Assembly (NCBI GenBank): GCA_049273855.1
Contig: JBASRN010000012.1
Span: 13,802 to 77,801, forward strand
Length of the DNA stretch: 64,000 nucleotides
Direction: 5' to 3'
DNA from: Onstottus_B sp049273855
GTDB taxonomy: Bacteria; Acidobacteriota; Blastocatellia; UBA7656
Shown here: piece after piece, positions 25,929-34,867 of the stretch
Layout of the letters: every line of letters begins with the position of its first letter
How positions within the stretch are numbered: the first letter of the stretch is position 1
Made by a program: the position numbers and the translations under genes
Notes under the pieces: generated by a model
Database searches by the model: none
What the model was told of the DNA's origin: nothing
Seen by the model: the letters and a program-made list of their open reading frames with translations, nothing else

Positions 25929-27006
25929 CAAGATTCGAGTGTTGGTCGTAGACGACTCAGCAGTCATGCGCAAGCTCATCTCGAAGTACCTTGAGAAGGA
26001 CCCCGATATCGAAGTGGTCGCAACCGCGATCGACGGTGACTTCGCCTTGAGCAAAGTCGATCAACTCAAGCCTGACGTTGTTACCCTGGACGTCGACATG
26101 CCCAGGATGGACGGGATCACCGTGCTTGGTCACATCGTAGCGAAGCACGACATCTCCGTGGTTATGCTGAGTTCATTAACTGCGCGCGGCGCTTCTCTGA
26201 CCATGCGCGCATTGGAGAAGGGTGCTGTTGATTTCATTTGCAAGCCCGGCGACCCCTCGCAAATCGGCACGATGGCGGCTGAACTCATCTCGAAGATAAA
26301 AGGCGCCTCGCGAGGAAAGATCGTCGCGGCAAACAACCGGGCCCTCGATATACGAGTCACTAAGACTAGACCGGCCTACGTCCCGCGCGGATCGAAAGCT
26401 CAGAAGATAGTAGCCATTGGGGCGTCTTCGGGTGGCCCGCACGCACTCAGATACCTGTTGCCGAGAATTCCGGCTGATCTGAATGCGTGTTTGTTGATCG
26501 TTCAGCATATGCCTGAGAGCTTCACTTCTATGCTGGCCCGCTGGCTCGACGAGATATGCGATCTCGAGGTCAGAGAGGCTACGGAGGGCGATTTGATCGC
26601 GCCCGGACGGGCGTTAATCGCGCCGGCGTGCGCGCATATGAAGGTACGTCGAGGTCGTTTTGGTTGCGAGGTCAAGCTTGAGCGCAGCGCTGTGGTAAAT
26701 GGCCATATGCCTTCAGTTGATGTGCTGTTTCGATCCGTGGCGGCCGAGTACGGCAAACACGCATTGGGAGTAATCATGACCGGGATGGGAAGCGATGGAG
26801 CCTTGGGCATTGGCGAGATCAAGAAGGCCGGAGGCACGACATTTGGTCAGAATAAAGAGAGCTGCTCGGTGTTCGGAATGCCGCGAGTTGCCATCGAAAA
26901 GGGCTTTGTTGATGAGATCGTGCCGCTCACTGAGATGGCTTCACGTGTAATAGCCGAGGTGGGCAGGGTGTCAGTTGGGGAGGAATGCCATGCGTTCAGT
27001 CGCTGA
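25918..27006 (+). CDS. cheB: chemotaxis methylesterase CheB
   Basis: This 362-residue two-domain protein has a receiver with phospho-acceptor D58 in VTLDVDMPRMDG, a linker, then the methylesterase/deamidase domain. The nucleophile Ser lies in AIGASSGGPHAL, the His in IVQHMPESFT and the Asp in MTGMGSDGALG. It removes methyl groups from MCP glutamates after phosphorylation by CheA. AAGGAGCC precedes the start, inside the end of cheA. The next gene overlaps by 17 nt. Confidence 0.95.
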   Translation: MQSSKIRVLVVDDSAVMRKLISKYLEKDPDIEVVATAIDGDFALSKVDQLKPDVVTLDVDMPRMDGITVLGHIVAKHDISVVMLSSLTARGASLTMRALEKGAVDFICKPGDPSQIGTMAAELISKIKGASRGKIVAANNRALDIRVTKTRPAYVPRGSKAQKIVAIGASSGGPHALRYLLPRIPADLNACLLIVQHMPESFTSMLARWLDEICDLEVREATEGDLIAPGRALIAPACAHMKVRRGRFGCEVKLERSAVVNGHMPSVDVLFRSVAAEYGKHALGVIMTGMGSDGALGIGEIKKAGGTTFGQNKESCSVFGMPRVAIEKGFVDEIVPLTEMASRVIAEVGRVSVGEECHAFSR

Positions 27007-27397
27007 AGAGCCGGCGGTCTTGAAATCGCCGCTGACCTGTTTGATTGTGGATGATTCCGCGTTCATGCGATTTCATCTGAAGCGAATGATGGATTCGTTT
27101 GACAACGTGGTTGCAAGCGAGGCAGCTAACGGCACTGAAGCCATCAGAGAGTACGGCCGATTGAGGCCAGACATAGTCCTGATGGACATCGTAATGCCCG
27201 GAATCGAAGGTGTCGAAACCGTAAGGCGGATTTGTGACTCGGACCCGGCGGCACGCGTGATAATGATCAGCTCAGTCAGCTATCGGGGAAAGGTCGAAGA
27301 AGCTCTTGCGGCCGGGGCGAAGTGCTTCTTACCGAAACCGGTCACAACCGAACAGCTCAGAAAGGCCATCGAGCAAGTATGCTCGGCGGCAAGTTAA
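26990..27397 (+). CDS. CheY-like single-domain response regulator (first)
   Basis: This 135-residue receiver domain has the acidic pair in LIVDDSAFMRF, the phospho-acceptor Asp in IVLMDIVMPGIEG, a Ser in MISS and the Lys in FLPKPV. It has no output domain. GGGGAGGA lies 5 nt before ATG 26990; a TTG five codons upstream is unlikely. It overlaps the cheB end. It should receive phosphate from CheA; the target (motor, pilus or other) is not in this window. Confidence 0.92.
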   Translation: MRSVAEEPAVLKSPLTCLIVDDSAFMRFHLKRMMDSFDNVVASEAANGTEAIREYGRLRPDIVLMDIVMPGIEGVETVRRICDSDPAARVIMISSVSYRGKVEEALAAGAKCFLPKPVTTEQLRKAIEQVCSAAS

Positions 27398-27406
27398 GGG
27401 ATAGAC

Positions 27407-27871
27407 ATGAGGTTAGACTTCGTCAAGATCTTCGTTGACTCGACAAGCCTGCTGTTTAAGGAACTCGTGGGTGCATCGGTTGACGTTCCTTCGATAAGCA
27501 TGAAGGCGAGCCCTGTTGCAGGCAGGGAAGTGATGGCTATCATCGGGCTCACCGGAGAGGCCCAGGGTCGGGTGATTTTTGACATGGATTTGTTCACCGC
27601 CGTTCAGCTTGCCGGGCATATGATGGGAGAGCCTTCACCAGGGTTGACGCCGCTGGTTCGCAGCTCGATCGCTGAGCTCGCATCGATGGCCATAGGGCGC
27701 GCGATATCCAGGATAAACGACCAGGGCACCCGGCTGAAAATGAGCCCGCCTACCGTGATCACCGGCGCGAATCTCGTAAGCTATGACCAGTGCCTTGAAA
27801 CGCTGGTGGCGCCGATCAGCACTGCTTATGGCGAAGTGCGAGTCAACGTTACCATTCAGGATTTGGACTAA
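27407..27871 (+). CDS. CheX-like chemotaxis phosphatase homologue
   Basis: This 154-residue CheX/CheC-family protein has the family fold: AIIGLTGEAQGRVIFDMD, then a helix SSIAELASMAIGRAISR and the C-terminal TLVAPISTAYGEVRVNVTI. The catalytic helix should carry E-x-x-N. Here E90 is kept, but the Asn position is S93, so CheY-P hydrolysis may be weak or lost. It lies 9 nt after the first response regulator, which is its likely partner. Confidence 0.85.
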   Translation: MRLDFVKIFVDSTSLLFKELVGASVDVPSISMKASPVAGREVMAIIGLTGEAQGRVIFDMDLFTAVQLAGHMMGEPSPGLTPLVRSSIAELASMAIGRAISRINDQGTRLKMSPPTVITGANLVSYDQCLETLVAPISTAYGEVRVNVTIQDLD

Positions 27872-27884
27872 AGAGGAGCGCCCA

Positions 27885-28706
27885 ATGACACAGAAGCCTG
27901 AAGAAATACTGACAATTTTCTCGAAGAGCGAAGAGCTACTCGAGCTATTCAGGAGGGGCAAGGCATTCACCGAGGAACTTATGTGCGAGAACGAACGGCT
28001 TCGCTATCGCGTGATCCATCTCGAGACTGAGAAACTTGATCTCTCAGACATGCTGATGAAAGAAATCGAGCGCGTCAGGCTTGAGAATAAACAGCTTGCG
28101 CAGAAGATAGACTTCCTGGACGGCCGCTTTCACGAGGTTGAAGAAGAAAACAAGGACTTCGCGCTTCGTTACGTCGAGGTTGAGGAGCAGAACGAAAGCC
28201 TCGCAAACTTGTACGTAGCGAGCTACAGGCTTCACTCAACGCTCGATCCGGCGGAAGTAGTTGAGTGCATTAAGGAAATCCTGGTGAATATGGTCGGGTC
28301 GGAGGAGTTCGGCCTCTTCGTTGTGGATGAGGAGACCAGCGAACTGGTGCTTGCCGGCTACGAAGGCGAGATTGCTCAACGAGTGGAGAAGGGAAGGGTC
28401 CCGCTAGGCGAGGGCCTTGAGGGGATGGTAGCAGAAACCGGCGATCCCTTCTTCACAGAAGACGCAAGCGACGGGGGTGAGGTCTGTGCCTGCATACCAC
28501 TTAAAATCAAGGAGCGTGTGGTCGGCGTCATAGCAATGTACAAGCTGCTGGCGCATAAGGCAGGTCTGACACCGCTGGATCATAAGCTTCTCGAGCTTCT
28601 GGCGGGACATGCGGCGAGCGCAATCGTAAGCTCAAAGCTCTTCGCGCAAGCCGATCGCAAGCTCCGGACGATGGAAGGCTTCATAAGCCTGTTGCGCACA
28701 CAGTGA
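27885..28706 (+). CDS. coiled-coil GAF domain protein
   Basis: This 273-residue soluble protein has an N-terminal half (about 20-115) that is a charged coiled coil (ENERLRYRVIHLETEKLDL, VEEENKDFALRYVEVEEQN). Residues 120-265 form a GAF domain (EFGLFVVDEETSELVLAGYEG, CACIPLKIKERVVGVIAMY). GAF domains bind small ligands or act as signalling modules; no output domain is attached. AAGAGGAG precedes ATG 27885. Its place inside the operon suggests an auxiliary scaffold or sensor of this chemosensory array, as inference. Confidence 0.85.
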   Translation: MTQKPEEILTIFSKSEELLELFRRGKAFTEELMCENERLRYRVIHLETEKLDLSDMLMKEIERVRLENKQLAQKIDFLDGRFHEVEEENKDFALRYVEVEEQNESLANLYVASYRLHSTLDPAEVVECIKEILVNMVGSEEFGLFVVDEETSELVLAGYEGEIAQRVEKGRVPLGEGLEGMVAETGDPFFTEDASDGGEVCACIPLKIKERVVGVIAMYKLLAHKAGLTPLDHKLLELLAGHAASAIVSSKLFAQADRKLRTMEGFISLLRTQ

Positions 28707-28713
28707 AGGAGGA

Positions 28714-29100
28714 ATGATGGACGGCAGATCTTTGTTAGTCGTGGATGATTCGGCGACCTTCAGGCAGTTGCTGTGCATGAGCTTGCAACGGGTCGATGGG
28801 ATATCGCGAGATGACATAATGGAAGCATCGGACGGCGCGGACGCGCTTGAGAAAGTAAAGAGCAACAGCTTTGATCTGGTCCTTACCGACATACGGATGC
28901 CCAGGATGGATGGCTTGGAATTCGTCAGACAAGTAAGGACAGAGCTGCATCGGCAAGACCTACCCATCATAATCATCAGCACAAAAGGAGCGGAAGAGGA
29001 TATTGAGCTGGGAATGACCCTCGGGGCCAGCGGCTACTTATCGAAGCCGATTTCGATGACCAGGCTGAAGGAGCTTGTTACGCGCTTCTTGCCACAATAG
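28714..29100 (+). CDS. CheY-like single-domain response regulator (second)
   Basis: This 128-residue receiver has the acidic pair in LLVVDDSATFRQ, the phospho-acceptor Asp in LVLTDIRMPRMDGLEF, the Ser in IIISTKG and the Lys in YLSKPISM. There is no output domain. The RMPRMDG motif is typical of CheY proteins of the Che family. It is separated from its neighbours by 7-8 nt, with GAAGGAGG before the start. Confidence 0.93.
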   Translation: MMDGRSLLVVDDSATFRQLLCMSLQRVDGISRDDIMEASDGADALEKVKSNSFDLVLTDIRMPRMDGLEFVRQVRTELHRQDLPIIIISTKGAEEDIELGMTLGASGYLSKPISMTRLKELVTRFLPQ

Positions 29101-29108
29101 TAAAAGCC

Positions 29109-30284
29109 ATGGAGCTAAACGGCGATCTGAGCGATTTCGCTCTGACTGACATCCTGCAGATATTGGCGTTAAGCAGAAAGACAGGCACGGTTGTGCTCGA
29201 GAACGACATTCTGGCGGGCAAGATTGTCATGGAACATGGGCGCATAACACATGCATCGTTATGGCCTGGCGAAAGCTTTGTGGATGGATTGGCAACGAGG
29301 GAAGTGCTCGGATTAGATATGCTAGGGAAGTTCAAAGAGATAGGAATGCAGGGCGGAGGTATCTGGACAGTTGAGAGCTTGATCGTCGAAAGCGGGATAA
29401 TGACTCGAGGGGCGCTTCAAGCCGAAGCAAGACGTCACGTTCAGCGTGTCGTAGGAAAGTTGGTTGGGCTCGAGAAGGGCCGGTTTGGAATTGCAGTCAA
29501 CCAAGCATCGGTCCCAAACCTGCTCGACGAGGTCAAACTGAGTGATGGACTGGAAGTCGGCGAGGTCTTGCTGGGGTCGGCAAAGGAAAGGGATGAAGCG
29601 TTTCGCGACAGGCTCGGGTATGAGGAAAGGACGGATGATTCCAAGACCGATGCGTTGAGCCGTGACGAAGGGATGGCCGCGCTGGGCACGGATAATGCCA
29701 CCCAATCAGATGAACGGACGATAACACCGATACGAAATAGCCACTTGGATCGATCCCAGCTGCTTTGTTCGCTGCTTGCGGAGTTGCGGTTCCACTCGTA
29801 TGAAGCAGAAGTAAGCCTAGCAATAATGAGATACGCGAGCGAAGTAGCCACGCGCGGCATTCTCTTCGTGGTGAAAGAGTTTGAGCTTTGTGGACGTGGT
29901 CAGTTCGGATTAGGTTCGAACGGGGTCGACGGAACGGCCGATCGGTTTGTCAGGGGATTGCGCATTCCGCTTGACGTAGACAGCTTGTTCTCGCGAGTTG
30001 TCCGCAGCGGCTTACCCTTTGTCGGTCCAATCCCACGGGATTACTGGAACCTGGAGATATTGAGCAAGCTCGGAGGTATTGAGCATAATCTGGCGCTGTT
30101 CGCGCTGCCGATGTCTTGCAACGATAGAACGGTCTTCGTGATCTATGGTGACAACTATCCCGGAGGAAGCAATCTAAACGGAATCCGCGAGTTAGAAGCG
30201 CTTGTCAGCCAGGCAAGCCTGGTTCTTGAGAAAATATCGTTAGAGCGAAGGTTGATGGATGCCGAATTGAGAGTCTCAACCTAA
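29109..30284 (+). CDS. DUF4388 (PATAN-type) protein with GAF-like C-terminus
   Basis: This 391-residue protein begins with the DUF4388 signature (MELNGDLSDFALTDILQILA, then SRKTGTVVLEN and GKIVMEHGRITHA). DUF4388/PATAN modules interact with response regulators or GTPases in several systems. The middle (about 165-215) is low-complexity. Residues 215-385 look like a degenerate GAF domain (RGILFVVKEFELCGRGQFGL, HNLALFALPMSCNDRTVFVIYG). It is the last gene of the operon and a plausible output or scaffold for the preceding CheY-like protein, as inference. Confidence 0.82.
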   Translation: MELNGDLSDFALTDILQILALSRKTGTVVLENDILAGKIVMEHGRITHASLWPGESFVDGLATREVLGLDMLGKFKEIGMQGGGIWTVESLIVESGIMTRGALQAEARRHVQRVVGKLVGLEKGRFGIAVNQASVPNLLDEVKLSDGLEVGEVLLGSAKERDEAFRDRLGYEERTDDSKTDALSRDEGMAALGTDNATQSDERTITPIRNSHLDRSQLLCSLLAELRFHSYEAEVSLAIMRYASEVATRGILFVVKEFELCGRGQFGLGSNGVDGTADRFVRGLRIPLDVDSLFSRVVRSGLPFVGPIPRDYWNLEILSKLGGIEHNLALFALPMSCNDRTVFVIYGDNYPGGSNLNGIRELEALVSQASLVLEKISLERRLMDAELRVST

Positions 30285-30363
30285 AACCGGTTCACGGTGC
30301 GTCCGATAATGCAGATTATGTACCAAGAGGGCATTAGCCTTGAGCTTTTTTGCATCTTGCCGT

Positions 30364-31533
30364 TTACTCGAACGCGTTCAGTCCGGTCAGGTGTTGGCCG
30401 ATTATCAGTGTGTGTATTTCGTTTGTGCCCTCATAGGTGTACACCGACTCTAGGTTGCACATATGTCTCATGATCGGGTAGTCGCCGGTGATCCCATTAG
30501 CACCCAGAATGCTCCGCGCTGCGCGCGCGCACTCCAACGCCATTGCCACGTTGTTCATCTTCGCCATTGAAACATGCACAGGTTTTGCCGTTCCTAGATC
30601 CTTCATCCTTCCAACGTGCAAACATAAAAGCTGAGCCTTGCTGATTTCCGTCGCCATATCCGCTAGCTTCTTCTGCGTCAACTGAAATCCCGCAATCGGC
30701 CGTCCAAACTGCACTCTCTCCTTCGAGTACTTTAAAGCTACATCGAAGCAGGACATCGCAGCCCCAACTGCGCCCCAGGCGATTCCGTATCGGGCTTGCG
30801 TCAAACACATCAACGGACTCTTCAATCCCTCCGAACCAGGCAAGAGGTTCTCTTCCGGTATCAGACAGTCCTCGAACGACAGCTCGGACGTCACTGACGC
30901 TCGAAGGCTCAGCTTGTGCTTTGTCTCGCGAGTCGAGAAACCCATCCTGTCCTTCTCAACAATAAACCCCCTGATCTCGTCGCCGTCTACTTTCGCCCAG
31001 ACAACGGCTATATCGGCGACCGATCCGTTAGTAATCCACGCCTTCGAACCGTTCAACAACCAGCCGTCACGCACCCTTTCGGCCCTGGTCAGCATGCCGA
31101 TTGGATTCGACCCAAAGTTAGGTTCAGTCAGACCGAAGCATCCGATGACCTTGCCCGCAGCCATCTCAGGCAAGTACTTGCGCTTTTGTGCTTCGCTGCC
31201 GAATGCGTAGATCGGATACATGCAAAGCGCGCCTTGCACCGACGCAAAGCTTCGTACGCCGGAATCCCCGGCCTCGAGCTCCTGCATTACCAGCCCGTAC
31301 GACACGCTATTCATCCCCGCACAGCCATACTCTTCAGGCAGGTTGGCCCCAAAAACTCCCAGCGCTCCTAGCTTGGGTATGATCTGGCTTGGAAAGTAAC
31401 CCTCCTCATAGCACTCAGCTATGATCGGATTGACCTCCGCTTCCACAAACTCTCTTACCGAGCTTGTTACTAGTTTCTCGTCCTCGGAAAGTAAAGCCAA
31501 GATCCCCAGAACATCCAGTCCCTCAAATGACAT
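30364..31533 (-). CDS. acyl-CoA dehydrogenase, glutaryl-CoA dehydrogenase type
   Basis: This 389-residue FAD enzyme contains GCFGLTEPNFGSNP and WITNGSVADI. The C-terminal ILGANGITGDYPIMRHMCNL, followed by YEGTNEIHTLIIGQ with catalytic E368, strongly resembles GcdH (oxidative decarboxylation of glutaryl-CoA to crotonyl-CoA in lysine and aromatic degradation). MYPIYAFGSEAQKRKYLPEM is also GcdH-like. Substrate specificity is not proven. Its ATG overlaps the stop of the XdhC-like gene by one base (TAATG), so the two are translationally coupled. Confidence 0.9.
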   Translation of the reverse strand: MSFEGLDVLGILALLSEDEKLVTSSVREFVEAEVNPIIAECYEEGYFPSQIIPKLGALGVFGANLPEEYGCAGMNSVSYGLVMQELEAGDSGVRSFASVQGALCMYPIYAFGSEAQKRKYLPEMAAGKVIGCFGLTEPNFGSNPIGMLTRAERVRDGWLLNGSKAWITNGSVADIAVVWAKVDGDEIRGFIVEKDRMGFSTRETKHKLSLRASVTSELSFEDCLIPEENLLPGSEGLKSPLMCLTQARYGIAWGAVGAAMSCFDVALKYSKERVQFGRPIAGFQLTQKKLADMATEISKAQLLCLHVGRMKDLGTAKPVHVSMAKMNNVAMALECARAARSILGANGITGDYPIMRHMCNLESVYTYEGTNEIHTLIIGQHLTGLNAFE

Positions 31534-32447
31534 TATGTTTCCCTCGAGTCGAATTCAGAATTGTTCAACCGACCAATGATTTCAGCCACGATCGAAATCG
31601 CGATTTCCTGTGGCGATCTCGCTCCGATTCGCAATCCGATCGGTGCGTGAACCTTCATAAGTTCGTCGCGTGAGAATCCTTCGCGATTGAGCTTGTCAAA
31701 AACCGCCAAGACCCTCCTCCTGCTTCCTATCATTCCGACATATCGAGTTCCCGAGCGTAGCACGCTACGGAGGCAGAGCTCATCATACTGATGCCCTCGC
31801 GTCACGATCACTACAGCCGTGTTGAAAGTCAGATCGAGCTTTCCAGATGCTTTTTCGTAATCGGTCACCAAGAGGTTGATGACCGGGTCCGGAATCCGTT
31901 TTCGTGAAGCAAACTCCTCTCGATCGTCGATAACGGTAACTCGATATCCAAGTATCGCGCTCATCAACGCAACAGCTTGTCCAACGTGTCCCGCGCCGAA
32001 GATGACGACGTGCAACTTGTCTCTTACCAGTTCAACGACAACCCTGGCTTGGTTGCCCTCTGCATCCCGGACTTCAATCAGGTCCGCTTCAACCCCTTTC
32101 CGGCTCATTTCTTCGACCGCCCTCGAAATACTCTGGGTGATACGTTCATCTCCTATTCGGGGAAAGAATCCTCCGGGCCGATACACTGTCGTCATCGGGG
32201 AACTTCTGGCCGGGTTCAAGACTCTGATAACCGCGATGAGTCGCCCTTCCCTTGTGTCCTCTTCAAGCGCGCTAAGCAGCGAGTTAACCGGCATACTCTG
32301 ACACAGAGCTCCGATGGATTGCTCAACCGATTCTGGCAATGACAATGTGCGATCCCTTCCGGGGCCTATTCCTTGCCCTTTCGTTTCTTCACTGTGAAGC
32401 GCGATAGGCTGGCCGCGCCCGAACCTGCACACCGGGCCGCGAGACAT
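31533..32447 (-). CDS. XdhC/CoxI family protein
   Basis: This protein of up to 304 residues has the XdhC N-terminal domain (LIAVIRVLNPARSSP in place of the usual GSSPR) and the C-terminal Rossmann domain (HVVIFGAGHVGQAVALMSAI, then VIDDREEFAS, MIGSRRR and HAPIGLRIGARSPQEIAISIVAEI). XdhC-type proteins insert or sulfurate the molybdenum cofactor of xanthine-dehydrogenase-family hydroxylases. No such hydroxylase lies nearby. The start is uncertain: the full frame overlaps the VWFA gene by 59 nt, and the internal Met at 32294 would suffice for the domain. It is coupled to the downstream acyl-CoA dehydrogenase gene. Confidence 0.85.
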   Translation of the reverse strand: MSRGPVCRFGRGQPIALHSEETKGQGIGPGRDRTLSLPESVEQSIGALCQSMPVNSLLSALEEDTREGRLIAVIRVLNPARSSPMTTVYRPGGFFPRIGDERITQSISRAVEEMSRKGVEADLIEVRDAEGNQARVVVELVRDKLHVVIFGAGHVGQAVALMSAILGYRVTVIDDREEFASRKRIPDPVINLLVTDYEKASGKLDLTFNTAVVIVTRGHQYDELCLRSVLRSGTRYVGMIGSRRRVLAVFDKLNREGFSRDELMKVHAPIGLRIGARSPQEIAISIVAEIIGRLNNSEFDSRET

Positions 32448-33423
32448 CCACTCTAATCTTGCGATCCCGTGCGTCCTTCTCTCGATTGGTCGGGTAATAG
32501 CCCAATAGGTATTGGCGGCGCAGTTCGTCGGCTATCCTGGTAAATGCACCCTGCAAGTCTTGCAAGGTGTCTGCCCGTTCAAGGATGCCGCCCGACATCT
32601 CCGCAAGCTGGTTCAGATACTCGTCCGCCTTTCTGTAGGTGCGGTCGATCTCGCGCTGGGTTCGAGCGATCTCGTTGAGAACCACGTCATTTCCTTTGCT
32701 GCCGAGAGATGATCTGATGCGAGGTTCCACCTTTGCCTCGACATCCGCGCGCGTGCTATAACGAATGGGGTAGATTACTATATCTTCGGACTCGATCACT
32801 GCATCCAGAGTATCCTCTGCCGCAATCTCGCTGCTGGCTGTGTCGATGCCATCGCTGAAAAGAATAACGGCCTTTCTACCCTTGATTTCCTGGAGCCTTT
32901 CCCAAACCGCCGTGTAAACAGCTTCATAAACCTGAGTGAACTCTCCGGGCGCAACCGAAACGACCGCGCGCTTTAGAGTCTCACGATCACCGGTCAAATC
33001 ACATTGAACCTGGACGCTGTCATTGAACGAGATCACCATTGCGCGATCTCGCGTCCTCATACTATCGACGAAGGCCAGCGCCGCCGATTTAATCTGGTCA
33101 ACTTGAGCCGCCGTAGAGCCGCTGGAGTCCAGCAGCAACGCAACACTGAACGGCTCCTCTACCGATCCAAAGAACTCTATACGCTGCTTCACCCCATCCT
33201 CGAAGATCGAGAAGTCGCTTTGCAAGAGATCGGTGACATATCGTCCTCCCGGCGAGCTGACAGTCACCGGCACTTGAACGAGCGTTGTTCTCAGCTTGAT
33301 CGGTTCTTCATCTCGATTGACGGGGATTTGGTTTCGATCCTTCTGCGCGAAGGAGGCGAGACTCAGTGAGATAACCACAAGGCCCCCTGCCCCTAAGTGC
33401 TGCCAGTAGCGAAGCCTGTCCAT
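32389..33423 (-). CDS. secreted VWFA-domain protein of acidobacterial type
   Basis: This 344-residue protein has an N-terminal signal peptide (WQHLGAGGLVVISLSLASFA) and a beta region (VPVTVSSPGGRYVTDLLQSD, then FSIFEDGVKQRI), then a von Willebrand A domain with an intact MIDAS DSSGS in ALLLDSSGST and FSDGIDTAS. The FSIFEDG-x-x-Q-x-I lead-in is diagnostic of the VWFA-related family expanded in Acidobacteria. It probably binds a protein ligand in a metal-dependent way at the cell surface. GGAGG precedes the ATG. Confidence 0.9.
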   Translation of the reverse strand: MDRLRYWQHLGAGGLVVISLSLASFAQKDRNQIPVNRDEEPIKLRTTLVQVPVTVSSPGGRYVTDLLQSDFSIFEDGVKQRIEFFGSVEEPFSVALLLDSSGSTAAQVDQIKSAALAFVDSMRTRDRAMVISFNDSVQVQCDLTGDRETLKRAVVSVAPGEFTQVYEAVYTAVWERLQEIKGRKAVILFSDGIDTASSEIAAEDTLDAVIESEDIVIYPIRYSTRADVEAKVEPRIRSSLGSKGNDVVLNEIARTQREIDRTYRKADEYLNQLAEMSGGILERADTLQDLQGAFTRIADELRRQYLLGYYPTNREKDARDRKIRVDVSRPGVQVRARPAYRASQ

Positions 33424-33450
33424 CGCTAACCTCCTGGAGAGAGAAACATA

Positions 33451-34752
33451 TTAGGTCCGACCCATTCCAACATACCTGAATCCAGCGGACCGGACCATGT
33501 CCGGTTCATAGACATTGCGGAGGTCTATAATGTTAGGCTCGCGCATGCCACGCTTTAACCTACCCAGATCAAGGCTGCGGAACTGGTTCCACTCTGTCAC
33601 CACTACCAGCGCGTCGGTTCCGCGAGAGGTTTCATATTCGTCCTCGCAATACTCCACGCCGCTCAAGAATCTCCGCGCCGCCTCCGTCGCCGCTGGATCA
33701 TAGGCTCGGATTCTCGCCCCTGCTTCCACCAAGTCCGCGATTATCTTGATCGATGGAGCTTCTCTCATATCATCGGTCTCCGGCTTGAACGCCAGGCCCA
33801 GCAATCCGACGGTCTTGTTTGTGAGATCGGGAAGAAGCATCCGTATCCGATCGATGATCGACTGCTTTTGAAGCTCATTGACCTCAAGCGCGGCTCGCAC
33901 GATTCGCACGTCGTAGTTTACGCCCCGCCCGATCGCCACGAGCGCCTTTGCATCCTTCGGGAAGCAGCTTCCGCCAAAGCCGGGGCCCGGGTGAAGGAAC
34001 TTGTTGCCGATCCTCCCGTCCATTCCCATGCCCTTTGCGACATCGCGAACGTCTGCCCCCAGCAGGCTGCATAAGTTTGCGATCTCGTTAATGAAGGAGA
34101 TCTTTGTGGCAAGGAAAGCATTCGATGCGTACTTGATCATCTCGGCCGACTCGGGGGTGGTGATGACAAAAGGGGTCTCGATCAAATAGAGCGGCCGGTA
34201 TATCTCACGAAGTATCGCAATGGCCTCCTCTTCCCGACAGCCGATGACCACGCGATCGGGCCGCATAAAGTCGTTGATCGCCGCTCCTTCCCGTAGAAAC
34301 TCAGGGTTCGCCGCCACGGAAAAGCGGCTCGACGTAGCGCGCTTCTCCTCGATGATCTTGCGAATGCGAGACGCGGCTCCAACCGGGACGGTGCTTTTGG
34401 TGACGATGACCTTGTACCCGTTCAGCGATTTTGCGATTTCGTTCGCCACCTCGTCGATCTGGCTTAGGTCCGCTGATCCGTCACCCGTTGGCGGAGTTCC
34501 GACTGCCAGAAATACAACAAGCGACTGTTCGACTGCCCGGCTGACATCGGTGCTGAACTCCAGTCTGCCGGCGCGAACATTCTTGGCTACTAGAGAATCA
34601 AGCCCCGGCTCGTAGATTGGCAGCTTGCCGTCCATAATTTGTCGAATCTTGGCCTCGTCTTTGTCGACACAGATGACGCTCATACCGAACTCTGCGAAGC
34701 ACGCTCCAGTAACAAGGCCAACATAGCCCGTGCCGATTACAGCAATGTGCAT
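33451..34752 (-). CDS. UDP-glucose 6-dehydrogenase
   Basis: This 433-residue enzyme oxidises UDP-glucose to UDP-glucuronate with two NAD+. The N-terminal Rossmann fold begins AVIGTGYVGLVTGACFAE. The catalytic cysteine is C263 in GFGGSCFPKDAKAL, and the C-terminal UDP-binding domain has LGLAFKPETDDMREAPS. GGAGG lies before the ATG. The neighbouring UDP-glucuronate decarboxylase-like gene upstream on the same strand can use its product, giving a two-step route to UDP-xylose for surface polysaccharide. Confidence 0.95.
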   Translation of the reverse strand: MHIAVIGTGYVGLVTGACFAEFGMSVICVDKDEAKIRQIMDGKLPIYEPGLDSLVAKNVRAGRLEFSTDVSRAVEQSLVVFLAVGTPPTGDGSADLSQIDEVANEIAKSLNGYKVIVTKSTVPVGAASRIRKIIEEKRATSSRFSVAANPEFLREGAAINDFMRPDRVVIGCREEEAIAILREIYRPLYLIETPFVITTPESAEMIKYASNAFLATKISFINEIANLCSLLGADVRDVAKGMGMDGRIGNKFLHPGPGFGGSCFPKDAKALVAIGRGVNYDVRIVRAALEVNELQKQSIIDRIRMLLPDLTNKTVGLLGLAFKPETDDMREAPSIKIIADLVEAGARIRAYDPAATEAARRFLSGVEYCEDEYETSRGTDALVVVTEWNQFRSLDLGRLKRGMREPNIIDLRNVYEPDMVRSAGFRYVGMGRT

Positions 34753-34867
34753 CCCATCCTCCAGAAATCCCGTCGTCGATCGTTGGTCACGCGATTCCTA
34801 ACTTCGCATCTACTTCAAGAAATCAATGAGAGCGCCCTCATTGCGAGAGTCCAATTACCAAGCTCGG

